NCBI GenBank assembly: GCA_030656195.1 | Contig: JAUSOJ010000305.1 | Span: 1-32,532, forward strand | Reading direction: 5' to 3' | DNA: 32,532 nt | Source of the DNA: Lutibacter sp. | GTDB taxonomy: Bacteria; Bacteroidota; Bacteroidia; Flavobacteriales; Flavobacteriaceae | Shown: piece after piece, positions 23,870-32,100 of the stretch | Layout: each line of letters begins with the position of its first letter | How positions within the stretch are numbered: position 1 is the stretch's first letter | The notes under the pieces: generated by a model | Databases searched by the model: none | Told to the model about the DNA's origin: nothing | Seen by the model: only the letters and a program-made list of their open reading frames with translations | Program-made: the position numbers and the translations under genes

Positions 23870-25645
23870 CTAATTCACCTCATCGCCCCGCAGTTTCCTG
23901 AATTTTTTCCGGGCATCCACCACATAAATGCTCGATGGATAGTCAAATATCATTTTTTGATAATATTCTTTGGCTTTTTCCGGACGGTTTAATTTGTTTA
24001 AATACAATTCGGCCAGATAATAATGGGCGTCATCGGCCAAAATATCATCTTTATTTAGGCTGATAATTTGTAAATAGTTGTTTTCAGCATTTGTAAACTG
24101 ATTTATTTTTTCAAACAATTGCGCTTGTTTAAAGAGCGCTTCATCTTCAATAGGATGACCTTTATATTGGTTCAAAACAAATTGCAAGGTATCAATGGCC
24201 TGCTGATTTTTGTTCTGATAGGAAAGCAAATCGGCAACGGCATATTTTTTCAAGGCTATTTTTAAACTGTCTTTTACGGCATTGTCTGTAATCAACAAAT
24301 TTAACGCCAAAGCATCGTTGGCGATGAGTTGCGAGGTAGAGTTTTTCAATACGCTGAGCTGCGATTGTGCCCATTCAAAATCGCCTTTAAAATAGGATGT
24401 TTGCGCAATTTTAAACCGCGCCGTTTGTCCGATCGGCTGATTTTTTAAATCGTTTTGAACTTGGGTATAATAAATTAAGGCGCTGCTGAATTTGTTTTCA
24501 AATACCAAAATATCAGCCAATTTTGTTTTTAAATACCCTTTTTGAAATTCGTTAACGGGCAATTTTAGCGCTTCTTTCAACACTGAAATCGCTTGTTCTG
24601 ATTCGTTTTTTTTGAAAGCCAAAAATTCTGCATAAATGGATTGAATACTCAAAGTGGCCACGTTTTTACCATATTGTTTAAACAATTGCTGAAATTGAAT
24701 TTCAACGGTTTCAACTGGGGCGTTTGTTTTCATATTTACTTCAAGCAAATACAATTTGGCAAGCAATTCAGTTTCTAAATTTGGCGAATTTTCCAGCACA
24801 TAGTGGAAACAGTTTTTTGTGGCTTCAAAATCGTTGTTTTCAAAAGTGATTTTTCCTAAATTTAGGATGCCGTTTAAATTGCCCACATTTCTTTTGTGCA
24901 GTGCTTTTTCCTGAATTAGTGCTTTATCGTATTCTTTTTGTTGGATAAAAAGCCAGCTCAACAATTCATTCCAGCTCTTATTCGGATTGTTTTGTGATCG
25001 TTTTAACAGGAGTTTTCTCAGTAAAATATTGGATTCACTTTCAGCATCCTCCGTAATAAATCTTCCGATATAACTTTTCGCAACCGATTCGTAATTTTCA
25101 TTTGTTTCAATCAGGTCCAGGTAGGTGTTGAACATATTTTCAATTTCCCCTTTTTCACTATAAATTAAAGCGATTTGAAAGTTGTAATTGGCATTCGGAT
25201 TCATGGCCATCGCTTTTTTGTAGGCAAGCAGGGCATAGTCCAACAGGAAATTGTCGTGAAAAGTTTTGGCGACCACATAACCCAATGCCGGCGATTTATC
25301 TATTGAAAGCAAGGCTTTTTCATAATATGGAGCGGCTTTGTCGGGAAAATTTTGCAATTGTTCGTTGTAGCCTAATTCCACATACAAATACTCTTGATTT
25401 GGGTAGCTTTTTAATTGTTTCACCACAATTTGAGTCACTTCCTCAAATTTTTCCAACTGTTGATAGCAATCAATTAATGCGTTTAAATAATTGGCGTTAT
25501 AGGGATTTTTTTCAAACAGCGTTTTGTAGAGTGAAGCCGCTTTTTCATACTCGCCATTTCTAAAATACTGCGATGCCAGTTGCGGTTCCTGTGCATAAAT
25601 TTGCAGGGAAAAGCAACAGACAAACAAGATTAAAGCGTTGCGCAT
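23870..25645 (-). CDS. Secreted/periplasmic TPR protein
   Basis: About 591 residues. I choose the ATG at 25645 (MRNALILFVCCFSLQIYAQE), which gives a clean signal peptide; the longer track ORF starts upstream inside the promoter. After the signal nearly the whole protein is helical tetratricopeptide repeats with patterns such as GEYEKAASLYKTLFEKNPYN, NFQIALIYSEKGEIENMF and DDAHYYLAELYLNKLNRPEK. There is no enzyme domain. Proteins of this type act as assembly or scaffold factors in the envelope, but no partner is named by context. It is a single-gene unit between the rsmA cluster and serS. Confidence 0.85.
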   Translation of the reverse strand: MRNALILFVCCFSLQIYAQEPQLASQYFRNGEYEKAASLYKTLFEKNPYNANYLNALIDCYQQLEKFEEVTQIVVKQLKSYPNQEYLYVELGYNEQLQNFPDKAAPYYEKALLSIDKSPALGYVVAKTFHDNFLLDYALLAYKKAMAMNPNANYNFQIALIYSEKGEIENMFNTYLDLIETNENYESVAKSYIGRFITEDAESESNILLRKLLLKRSQNNPNKSWNELLSWLFIQQKEYDKALIQEKALHKRNVGNLNGILNLGKITFENNDFEATKNCFHYVLENSPNLETELLAKLYLLEVNMKTNAPVETVEIQFQQLFKQYGKNVATLSIQSIYAEFLAFKKNESEQAISVLKEALKLPVNEFQKGYLKTKLADILVFENKFSSALIYYTQVQNDLKNQPIGQTARFKIAQTSYFKGDFEWAQSQLSVLKNSTSQLIANDALALNLLITDNAVKDSLKIALKKYAVADLLSYQNKNQQAIDTLQFVLNQYKGHPIEDEALFKQAQLFEKINQFTNAENNYLQIISLNKDDILADDAHYYLAELYLNKLNRPEKAKEYYQKMIFDYPSSIYVVDARKKFRKLRGDEVN

Positions 25646-25665
25646 AAGGCGATTTTTACATTTCT

Positions 25666-25673
25666 CAAAGATA
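25666..25673 (-). promoter_or_regulatory. -7 box (TATCTTTG) of the TPR gene
   Basis: Matches TAnnTTTG on the minus strand, 20 bases before the chosen ATG at 25645. It supports that start. Confidence 0.55.
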
Positions 25674-25748
25674 ACCAAACAAGTGTTAAAGTTTTAATAA
25701 ATAAAGCTGTTTTCACAAAAGCGCTGTTGCAAATTTACCCGTAAAAAG

Positions 25749-25762
25749 TCTTTCTAGAAAGA
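25749..25762. promoter_or_regulatory. Perfect 14-bp palindrome TCTTTCTAGAAAGA
   Basis: Lies in the gap between the divergent TPR gene and the small 47-residue ORF, 19 bases before the latter. It could be an operator. Confidence 0.35.
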
Positions 25763-25781
25763 ACCATTTAAATTTTAGGTT

Positions 25782-25925
25782 ATGAAAGCACAGGTTGAAA
25801 ATTACGAGACAAAAAAGAATAGCGCATTAAATTTTATGAAAAACGGACAATTGAACGCTTATTTTGAAGCGTTGGTTGAAATGAACAATTACAAAAAATT
25901 AATGTTTACCGTTTGCGCTAATTAA
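25782..25925 (+). CDS. Small 47-residue protein, unlisted in the ORF track
   Basis: Translates as MKAQVENYETKKNSALNFMK through AYFEALVEMNNYKKLM to VCAN, stop TAA at 25923-25925. The composition is that of a real soluble helical protein, and I recall similar short proteins in other flavobacteria, but I cannot name a function. The gene has a palindrome upstream and converges on serS, with its 3' end overlapping the serS stop by 8 bases. It is too short for the track's length cut-off. Confidence 0.62.
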   Translation: MKAQVENYETKKNSALNFMKNGQLNAYFEALVEMNNYKKLMFTVCAN

Positions 25926-27192
25926 TGAATTCAAATCCGCAATATGGCACCAATGCATCGGGAATTTTAATTCCTTCGGGCGTTTGGCAATTTTCCAATA
26001 AGCCTGCCAAAACACGTGGCAATGCTAACGAACTTCCATTGAGCGTATGCGCCAATTCACTTTTACCTTCACTGTTTTTAAACCGAAGTTTCAATCGGTT
26101 TGCCTGAAATGTTTCGAAATTAGACACCGAACTAATTTCCAGCCAACGGTCCTGCGCAGTTGAAAACACTTCAAAATCGTAGGTTAATGCCGAGGTAAAT
26201 CCCATATCTCCTCCACACAAACGCAATATTCTGTAAGGCAATTTCAGTTCCTGCAAAATCCCTTTTACGTGATTTACCATCAATTCCAAAGCCGCATAGG
26301 AGTTTGAAGGATGTTCAATTCGCACAATTTCTACTTTGTCAAATTGATGCAACCTATTCAATCCTCGAACATGAGCGCCGTAAGAACCGGCTTCTCTTCT
26401 AAAACAAGGCGTATAAGCTGTTTTAAGAATTGGAAATTCGGATTCTTTTAAAATAACGTCTCTGTAAATATTGGTGACGGGAACTTCCGCAGTTGGAATT
26501 AAATATAAATTATCGGTGGCGTCATGATACATTTGCCCTTCTTTATCGGGCAATTGTCCGGTTCCAAATCCTGATGCTTCGTTCACCAAATGCGGCACCT
26601 GAACTTCATCATAACCCGCAGCGGTATTTTTATCCAAAAAATAATTGATCAATGCGCGTTGCAATTTTGCGCCTTTTCCTTTGTATACAGGAAAACCTGC
26701 GCCTGCAATTTTATTGCCCAGTTCAAAATCGATGATGTCGTATTTTTTTGCCAATTCCCAGTGCGGCATGGCACCTTCGTGCAATTTTGGAATTTCGCCT
26801 TCCTGAAAAACATTTAGGTTGTCCTCTGCAGAAGTTCCTGCAGGCACAATTTCATTGGGAATATTTGGAATTAAGTATAATAATTCCTGTAAATCGGTTG
26901 ATTTTTGCTGAAGATTGTCGCTTAGTTCTTTTGATCTATCTTTTAGCTGAATGGTTTTTTGTTTTAAAATAGCGGCTTTTTGTGTTTCGCCCGATTTAAA
27001 TAAATCGCCAATGTCTTTAGAAAGTTTATTGGATTCGGCTAAAATAGCGTCCAGTTCTGTTTGAATGGCCCTTCTTTCTTCATCAGCCAAAATGGTTTTG
27101 TCGACCATTTCTTCGGCATTTTTATAATTTCTTTTTGCCAAACCTTTTAAAACAGTTTCTCTGTTTTCTCTTATAAACGCTACTTGTAACAT
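25918..27192 (-). CDS. serS: Serine--tRNA ligase
   Basis: Charges tRNA-Ser with serine. It is a class II synthetase of 424 residues. The N-terminal long coiled-coil arm that grips the tRNA spans about residues 28-105. Motif 2 is TPCFRREAGSYGAHVRGLNR; motif 3 is LNGSSLALPRVLAGLLENCQ. LEISSVSNFETFQANR is also a seryl signature. It is the last gene of the ribF-lipoprotein-serS cluster, with a 53-base gap that contains its own TAAATTTG box. Confidence 0.97.
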   Translation of the reverse strand: MLQVAFIRENRETVLKGLAKRNYKNAEEMVDKTILADEERRAIQTELDAILAESNKLSKDIGDLFKSGETQKAAILKQKTIQLKDRSKELSDNLQQKSTDLQELLYLIPNIPNEIVPAGTSAEDNLNVFQEGEIPKLHEGAMPHWELAKKYDIIDFELGNKIAGAGFPVYKGKGAKLQRALINYFLDKNTAAGYDEVQVPHLVNEASGFGTGQLPDKEGQMYHDATDNLYLIPTAEVPVTNIYRDVILKESEFPILKTAYTPCFRREAGSYGAHVRGLNRLHQFDKVEIVRIEHPSNSYAALELMVNHVKGILQELKLPYRILRLCGGDMGFTSALTYDFEVFSTAQDRWLEISSVSNFETFQANRLKLRFKNSEGKSELAHTLNGSSLALPRVLAGLLENCQTPEGIKIPDALVPYCGFEFIN

Positions 27193-27216
27193 GGGTTTTA
27201 TCCTTTAATTAAAAGG

Positions 27217-27224
27217 CAAATTTA
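27217..27224 (-). promoter_or_regulatory. -7 box (TAAATTTG) of serS
   Basis: Matches TAnnTTTG on the minus strand, 24 bases before the serS ATG. Confidence 0.45.
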
Positions 27225-27245
27225 ACAAATTGCAATTAAAGGATG

Positions 27246-27776
27246 TTAATTAGTTGCATTTGATTTTATACAAACTGTTTCATTGATGGCTGAAATAATT
27301 TGCGGCACTTCATCAATCTTAAAATTGAAGTCTATTTTAAGGCCTTTTTTTGAAGATTTTGTGATTTTAAATTCGCCTTTTTTGATGGGAAAATAACCCG
27401 ATTCGCCTTTGCAGAAGCATAAACGTCCAAAGTGTAATTTCGCATCCTGAAGGGTTTCATTGGTGAATGTTTTTTCTGTAATGACGGAATCCAATTCGGC
27501 AAAAACGATTTCAGAATAATTGCTGTCTTGGGTATTTGGAATGGGTTTTCTGGTATATATATATTTAAAAATCGTTTTATTTCCTTCAGAAATTACGGGA
27601 TATAAATTGCCAAATTCATCTTTTTTAAATTCCAAGGAGGAGTTTGGCAGCAATTCAATGGTGCAATCGCCATTTTCGGGACAATTTAAAGTATTGACCA
27701 AAAGGGCTTCATTTATCATAAAAGTAGATTTACAAGAAACAATAATTAAAAACAGCAATGGCAGTAGATTTTTCAT
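27246..27776 (-). CDS. Hypothetical lipoprotein between ribF and serS
   Basis: 176 residues with an N-terminal lipoprotein signal (IIVSCKS, lipidated Cys at about residue 15). The mature part has a few Cys (NCPENGDC, RLCFCKG) and alternating polar strands, suggesting a small beta-rich envelope protein. I do not recognise a domain. It lies 18 bases after ribF and 53 before serS, all on the same strand. Its start is the ATG at 27776. Confidence 0.78.
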   Translation of the reverse strand: MKNLLPLLFLIIVSCKSTFMINEALLVNTLNCPENGDCTIELLPNSSLEFKKDEFGNLYPVISEGNKTIFKYIYTRKPIPNTQDSNYSEIVFAELDSVITEKTFTNETLQDAKLHFGRLCFCKGESGYFPIKKGEFKITKSSKKGLKIDFNFKIDEVPQIISAINETVCIKSNATN

Positions 27777-27794
27777 TTGTGTAATTTAAGGTTT

Positions 27795-28736
27795 TTAAAG
27801 CTCAAACAGTGTACCGTTTATAATTTCCAATGATTTTTGTCTGTCATTCTCCAATTGATTTTTCAGATTGTCAACCGAATCAAATTTTTGTTCATCACGC
27901 AAGAATTTCAGCACATCAATTTGAATTTTTTTGCCGTATAAATCTTTGTTGAAGTTGAAAAAATGAATTTCAATGGTTTGTTTTTTGCCTTTAACCGTTG
28001 GGTTGTAGCCAATATTCATCATGCCGTAAACGGTTTGGTTTTCTATTTCAGATTTAACAATATAAGACCCTGTTTTTGGCAATAATTTATAAGTTTCTTC
28101 AATAAATAAATTTGCGGTTGGAAATCCGATTTTTTCACCTAGATTTTTCCCTTTTACAATTTCTCCAGTCAGCATAAAATGATAACCCAAATAGCGGTTT
28201 GCTTCCTCGATGTTGCCACGTTCAATGGCTTTTCTGATTTTTGTTGAACTGATGGTGATATGGTCAATTTCCTGTTGGGAAATTTTGTTTACTTCAAAAC
28301 CAAAAATCTTTCCATATTCGGATAATTGATCAAAATTACCTTCTCTGTTTTTACCGAAACGATGGTCGTAACCAATGATTAAATTGGAAATTTTAAGGTG
28401 GTCAACCAACACGTTTTTTACAAAATCCAAGGCTGTTTCTTCGGCAAAATCTTTTGTGAATTCGTGTATTACCAAAATGTCCAATGCTGTTTTTTTCAAC
28501 AATTCAATGCGTTCCTCAAGGGTGTTAATCAATTTAATATCGGCATTTTTTTGCAAAACCATTCTGGGATGCGGGAAAAAAGTCAATAAAACTGAAGATG
28601 CACTGTTTTTTTTTGCACTATTGATGAGATTCAACAACACTTTTTGATGTCCAATATGTACGCCGTCAAAAGTGCCAATGGTCACAAAAGTTTTGTTTTT
28701 TGAGGAGTAGTCGGCTAAATTGGAATAAATTTTCAA
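27795..28736 (-). CDS. ribF: Bifunctional riboflavin kinase / FAD synthetase
   Basis: Phosphorylates riboflavin to FMN and adenylates FMN to FAD. It is 313 residues long. The N-terminal nucleotidyltransferase domain has TIGTFDGVHIGHQKVL and IGYDHRFGKNREG. The C-terminal flavokinase domain, from about residue 185, has GEKIGFPTANLF and GMMNIGYNP. The start codon is TTG at 28736 (M-KIYSNLADYSSK). The frame has a stop seven codons upstream and no ATG before the conserved core, so a TTG start is needed. It is the first gene of the ribF-lipoprotein-serS cluster. Confidence 0.96.
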   Translation of the reverse strand: MKIYSNLADYSSKNKTFVTIGTFDGVHIGHQKVLLNLINSAKKNSASSVLLTFFPHPRMVLQKNADIKLINTLEERIELLKKTALDILVIHEFTKDFAEETALDFVKNVLVDHLKISNLIIGYDHRFGKNREGNFDQLSEYGKIFGFEVNKISQQEIDHITISSTKIRKAIERGNIEEANRYLGYHFMLTGEIVKGKNLGEKIGFPTANLFIEETYKLLPKTGSYIVKSEIENQTVYGMMNIGYNPTVKGKKQTIEIHFFNFNKDLYGKKIQIDVLKFLRDEQKFDSVDNLKNQLENDRQKSLEIINGTLFEL

Positions 28737-28768
28737 AATTGAAAACGGGTTTGGTTACTTATGGATTA

Positions 28769-28776
28769 CAAAAATA
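28769..28776 (-). promoter_or_regulatory. -7 box (TATTTTTG) of ribF
   Basis: Fits TAnnTTTG on the minus strand, 32 bases before the TTG start. Confidence 0.45.
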
Positions 28777-28827
28777 CTTTAATTAATTAAAATGGGATTG
28801 ATGTGTGTAATTAATTTGGTATTATAA

Positions 28828-28858
28828 TTGTGCAAAACAAATTATCAATATATATTTG
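28828..28858 (+). promoter_or_regulatory. Promoter TTG-N20-TATATTTG for the metzincin gene
   Basis: TTG at 28828-28830 and TATATTTG at 28851-28858. If it is used, the transcript would carry a leader of about 300 nt that includes both tandem copies of the dispersed element. Confidence 0.5.
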
Positions 28859-28955
28859 TGAATTAGGCATCTGGCATTGTCAAAATAATTTATGAAATGA
28901 GCATAAATGAACAATCCAGTGATTACTGATGATGTTTGAATTCCATACGATCTAT

Positions 28956-28981
28956 TAAAAAATTATAACTCCAGATGAAAC
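28956..28981 (+). repeat. 26-bp direct repeat, left copy
   Basis: Identical to 29148-29173, including the ATGAAAC at its end. The two bracket the 88-nt element copies in the leader of the metzincin gene. Confidence 0.85.
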
Positions 28982-29062
28982 GAGCCATAACAAATTTTGA
29001 TACACACAGAAATGATTAATGGCGAACAGCATCTGTACCAATAAAAAATAAATAATAAACAG
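28975..29062 (+). repeat. Dispersed start-adjacent element, copy R2a
   Basis: 88 nt, the same length as R1, starting ATGAAACGAGCC and ending ..AAACAG. It contains a 14-codon ORF (MKRAITNFDTHRND). It is followed directly by copy R2b. Confidence 0.85.
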
Positions 29063-29166
29063 ATGAAACGAGCCATAACAAATTTTGATATACAGAAATG
29101 ATTAATGGCGAACCTGCCAGCCGGCAGGCAGGCAGCAGCTGTTCCAATAAAAAATTATAACTCCAG
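29063..29166 (+). repeat. Dispersed start-adjacent element, copy R2b with palindromic insert
   Basis: Same start and core as R2a (mini-ORF MKRAITNFDIQK) but interrupted at 29113-29132 by CCTGCCAGCCGGCAGGCAGG. It ends directly at the metzincin ATG at 29167. Confidence 0.83.
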
Positions 29167-29173
29167 ATGAAAC
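29148..29173 (+). repeat. 26-bp direct repeat, right copy
   Basis: Identical to 28956-28981. It includes the real start codon ATGAAAC of the metzincin gene. Confidence 0.85.
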
Positions 29174-32100
29174 AACATTACATAAAACGGTTCCTTTTAA
29201 CATTTTCTTTATGCCTGCTATTTTTTGCTGTATCAGCCCAAAATTCGGATGAATTATGGACTAAAAGTACCGGTTTTGAAAAAAGCGCCAGTAAAAAATT
29301 AGACAGAAAATCCATTCCAAACAAATTTGAAACCTATCAATTAAACGTTAACCAACTCAAAAGTAAGTTGAGCAAGGCGCCAAAGAGAAAAGAGAATTTG
29401 GAAAAATCGACCACCGTTTTAAGTTTTCCGAATGAAAAAGGAAAATTGGAAAAATACCAAGTTTTTGAAGCTTCCATTTTAGATGAAAATCTTCAAAAGC
29501 AATATCCGAATATCAGGTCTTATGTAGGAAAAGGGATTGACAATCCGGGTTCCACAATAAGATTTAGTGTAACGCCACATGGTTTGCATGCTATGGTTTT
29601 GGGAAATGCCGAAGGAAGCGTTTTTATTGATCCAACTACTGAAAATGGCGATTCATACATTGTTTATTCAAGCAAAAATTTGCCTTCCATTGAGCCTTTT
29701 GAATGCAAATTTGATGAGGTAAACACCGTACAAAAAACAACCGCATCAACCGCTGCAGCAAAAGCTGAAAATGCCAACGACGGAAAATTAAGAACTTTTA
29801 GGCTGGCTATTGCCACAACCGGTGAATATTCAACATTTCATTTAAATAGACAAAATATTAGTCCATCAGCAACAGTTGAAGTAAAAAAAGCGGCGGTTTT
29901 ATCGGCAATCGTAACAACAATGACCAGAGTGAACGGTATTTTTGAAAGAGATGTTGCTTTAACGATGAAGCTCGTTGCCAACAATACGGCCGTTATTTTT
30001 TTGGATGCCGCAACTGATGGTTTTACAAATAACGATTCCAATAAATTAATTAATGAAAGCCAAACGATTATTGATGCGAATATAGGAGCTGCGAATTATG
30101 ATATTGGACATACATTTAGCACCGGTGGCGGTGGTTTGGCACAATTAAACGGCCCTTGTAATGCTGGAATGAAGGCCAGAGGAATCACAGGCTCAAGCAG
30201 TCCAATTGGAGACGCTTACGATATTGATTATGTTGCACATGAAATGGGACATCAATATGGTGCGCACCATACCTTTAATGGTGATTCAGGTGGTTGTGGT
30301 GGTGGCAACCGAAATAATGGAACGGCTGTAGAGCCAGGAAGCGGATCGACAATTATGGCCTATTCCGGACTTTGTGCGCCCTATAATGTTACAAATGATG
30401 CCGATGCCTATTTTCATTTGGTGAGCATCAGGGAAATGTGGTCGAATATTTCTTCAGGATACAGTACATGCGCCGCTGTTTCTGTAACAGGAAACAATGC
30501 GCCAACTTTGATCGATATCCCAAATTATACCATCCCAAAATCTACGCCTTTTATATTAAATGCCACTGCATCAGACGTTGATGGAGACATTTTGTGGTAT
30601 ACTTGGGAGCAATTGGATACTGAAATCACCACCTATCCATTGGTTTCAACTGCTACTGGAGGACCAGCTTTCAGGTCAATTCCCCCAACTGTTAATTCAA
30701 AGCGTTATTTTCCAAATCTGGCAACGATTATTAGCGGAAATTTATCAAACCAATGGGAAGTGTTGCCTTCCGTTAGCAGAACGATGAGGTTTGGGGTAAT
30801 TGTTAGAGACAACAACAGCAATGGCGGACAAACGGGCAGCAAGGAAACGACAGTTACTGTTGCCGGAGGTTCTGGACCCTTTAAGGTTACTTCTCAATCA
30901 ACCGATGTTACCTGGGCAGCAGGAACTTCCCAAACCATCACTTGGGATGTGGCAAACAGCAATGCAGCACCTGTAAATTGTTCTTTTGTAAATATTCTGT
31001 TGTCTACGGATGCTGGTTTAACTTTCCCAATAACTTTGGCTTCAAATGTGCCAAATGACGGTTCTCAAGGGATTGTTGTTCCGAATAATGCCACCAATAA
31101 GGCGCGCATTAAAGTTGAAAGCGTGGGAAATATTTTTTATGCGATAAATGCCAAAAACATAACCATTCAAACTTCTGAATTTATCATGAATTTTGTCGAC
31201 TATTCAAAAAAAGTGTGTATCCCTAATACTGCAGTTTATACGTTTACCTACAATACTTTTTTAGGATTTAATGCCCTAACTACTTTTTCCGCCACCGGAA
31301 ATCCCGTCGGTTCAACAGTTACTTTTAATCCGGCCACGGCAACAAGCAACAATACGAGTGTTCAGGTAACCATAAGCGGAATTTCAATTGTTGGGAATTA
31401 TGATGTTTCAATTATAGGGACCTCTGCTTCAATAACAAAAACTACAAGCATTAATTTAGGGGTTTACAGTGCAACTGTTGCAGCGCCAACGCTGGTTTCG
31501 CCCGCTAACAATGTGATTGATGTATTAAAACCCTTTTATTTAGATTGGAATGATGACGTAAACGCAACAAGTTACTTTGTTCAAATCTCTCAAGACTCAG
31601 GTTTTGGCAGTATTTTAGAATCTGACAATGTAGTTTTAAGCGCTTATTCACCTCAAAATCTGCAGTCAAAAACAACTTACTATTGGAGGGTTAAATCGAT
31701 AAATGATTGCAATGAAAGCGCTTATTCGGGCATATTCAAATTTACAACCGAAAATGAGGTGTGTGACACAAAAAACGCATTGGATACACCTAAAAATATC
31801 CCTGACAATAACGCTACCGGCGTTTCTTCAACCATTTCAATTTCCGATAACAAACTAATAAGAGACATAAATGTTACCGTAAATATTCCACATGAATGGG
31901 TGGGCGATTTGGATTTGACTTTAATAAGTCCAAGCGGTAGACAAGTAATGTTATCTGCCAATAATGGTGATGACGGAACAGGTTATATAAATACTGTTTT
32001 TGACGATAGTGCTTTAAATTCAATCAGAGATGGAATAGCTCCTTTTACGGGCACATTTAGTCCGGAAGGATCATTGTCCAATTTTTATAATGAAGAATCT

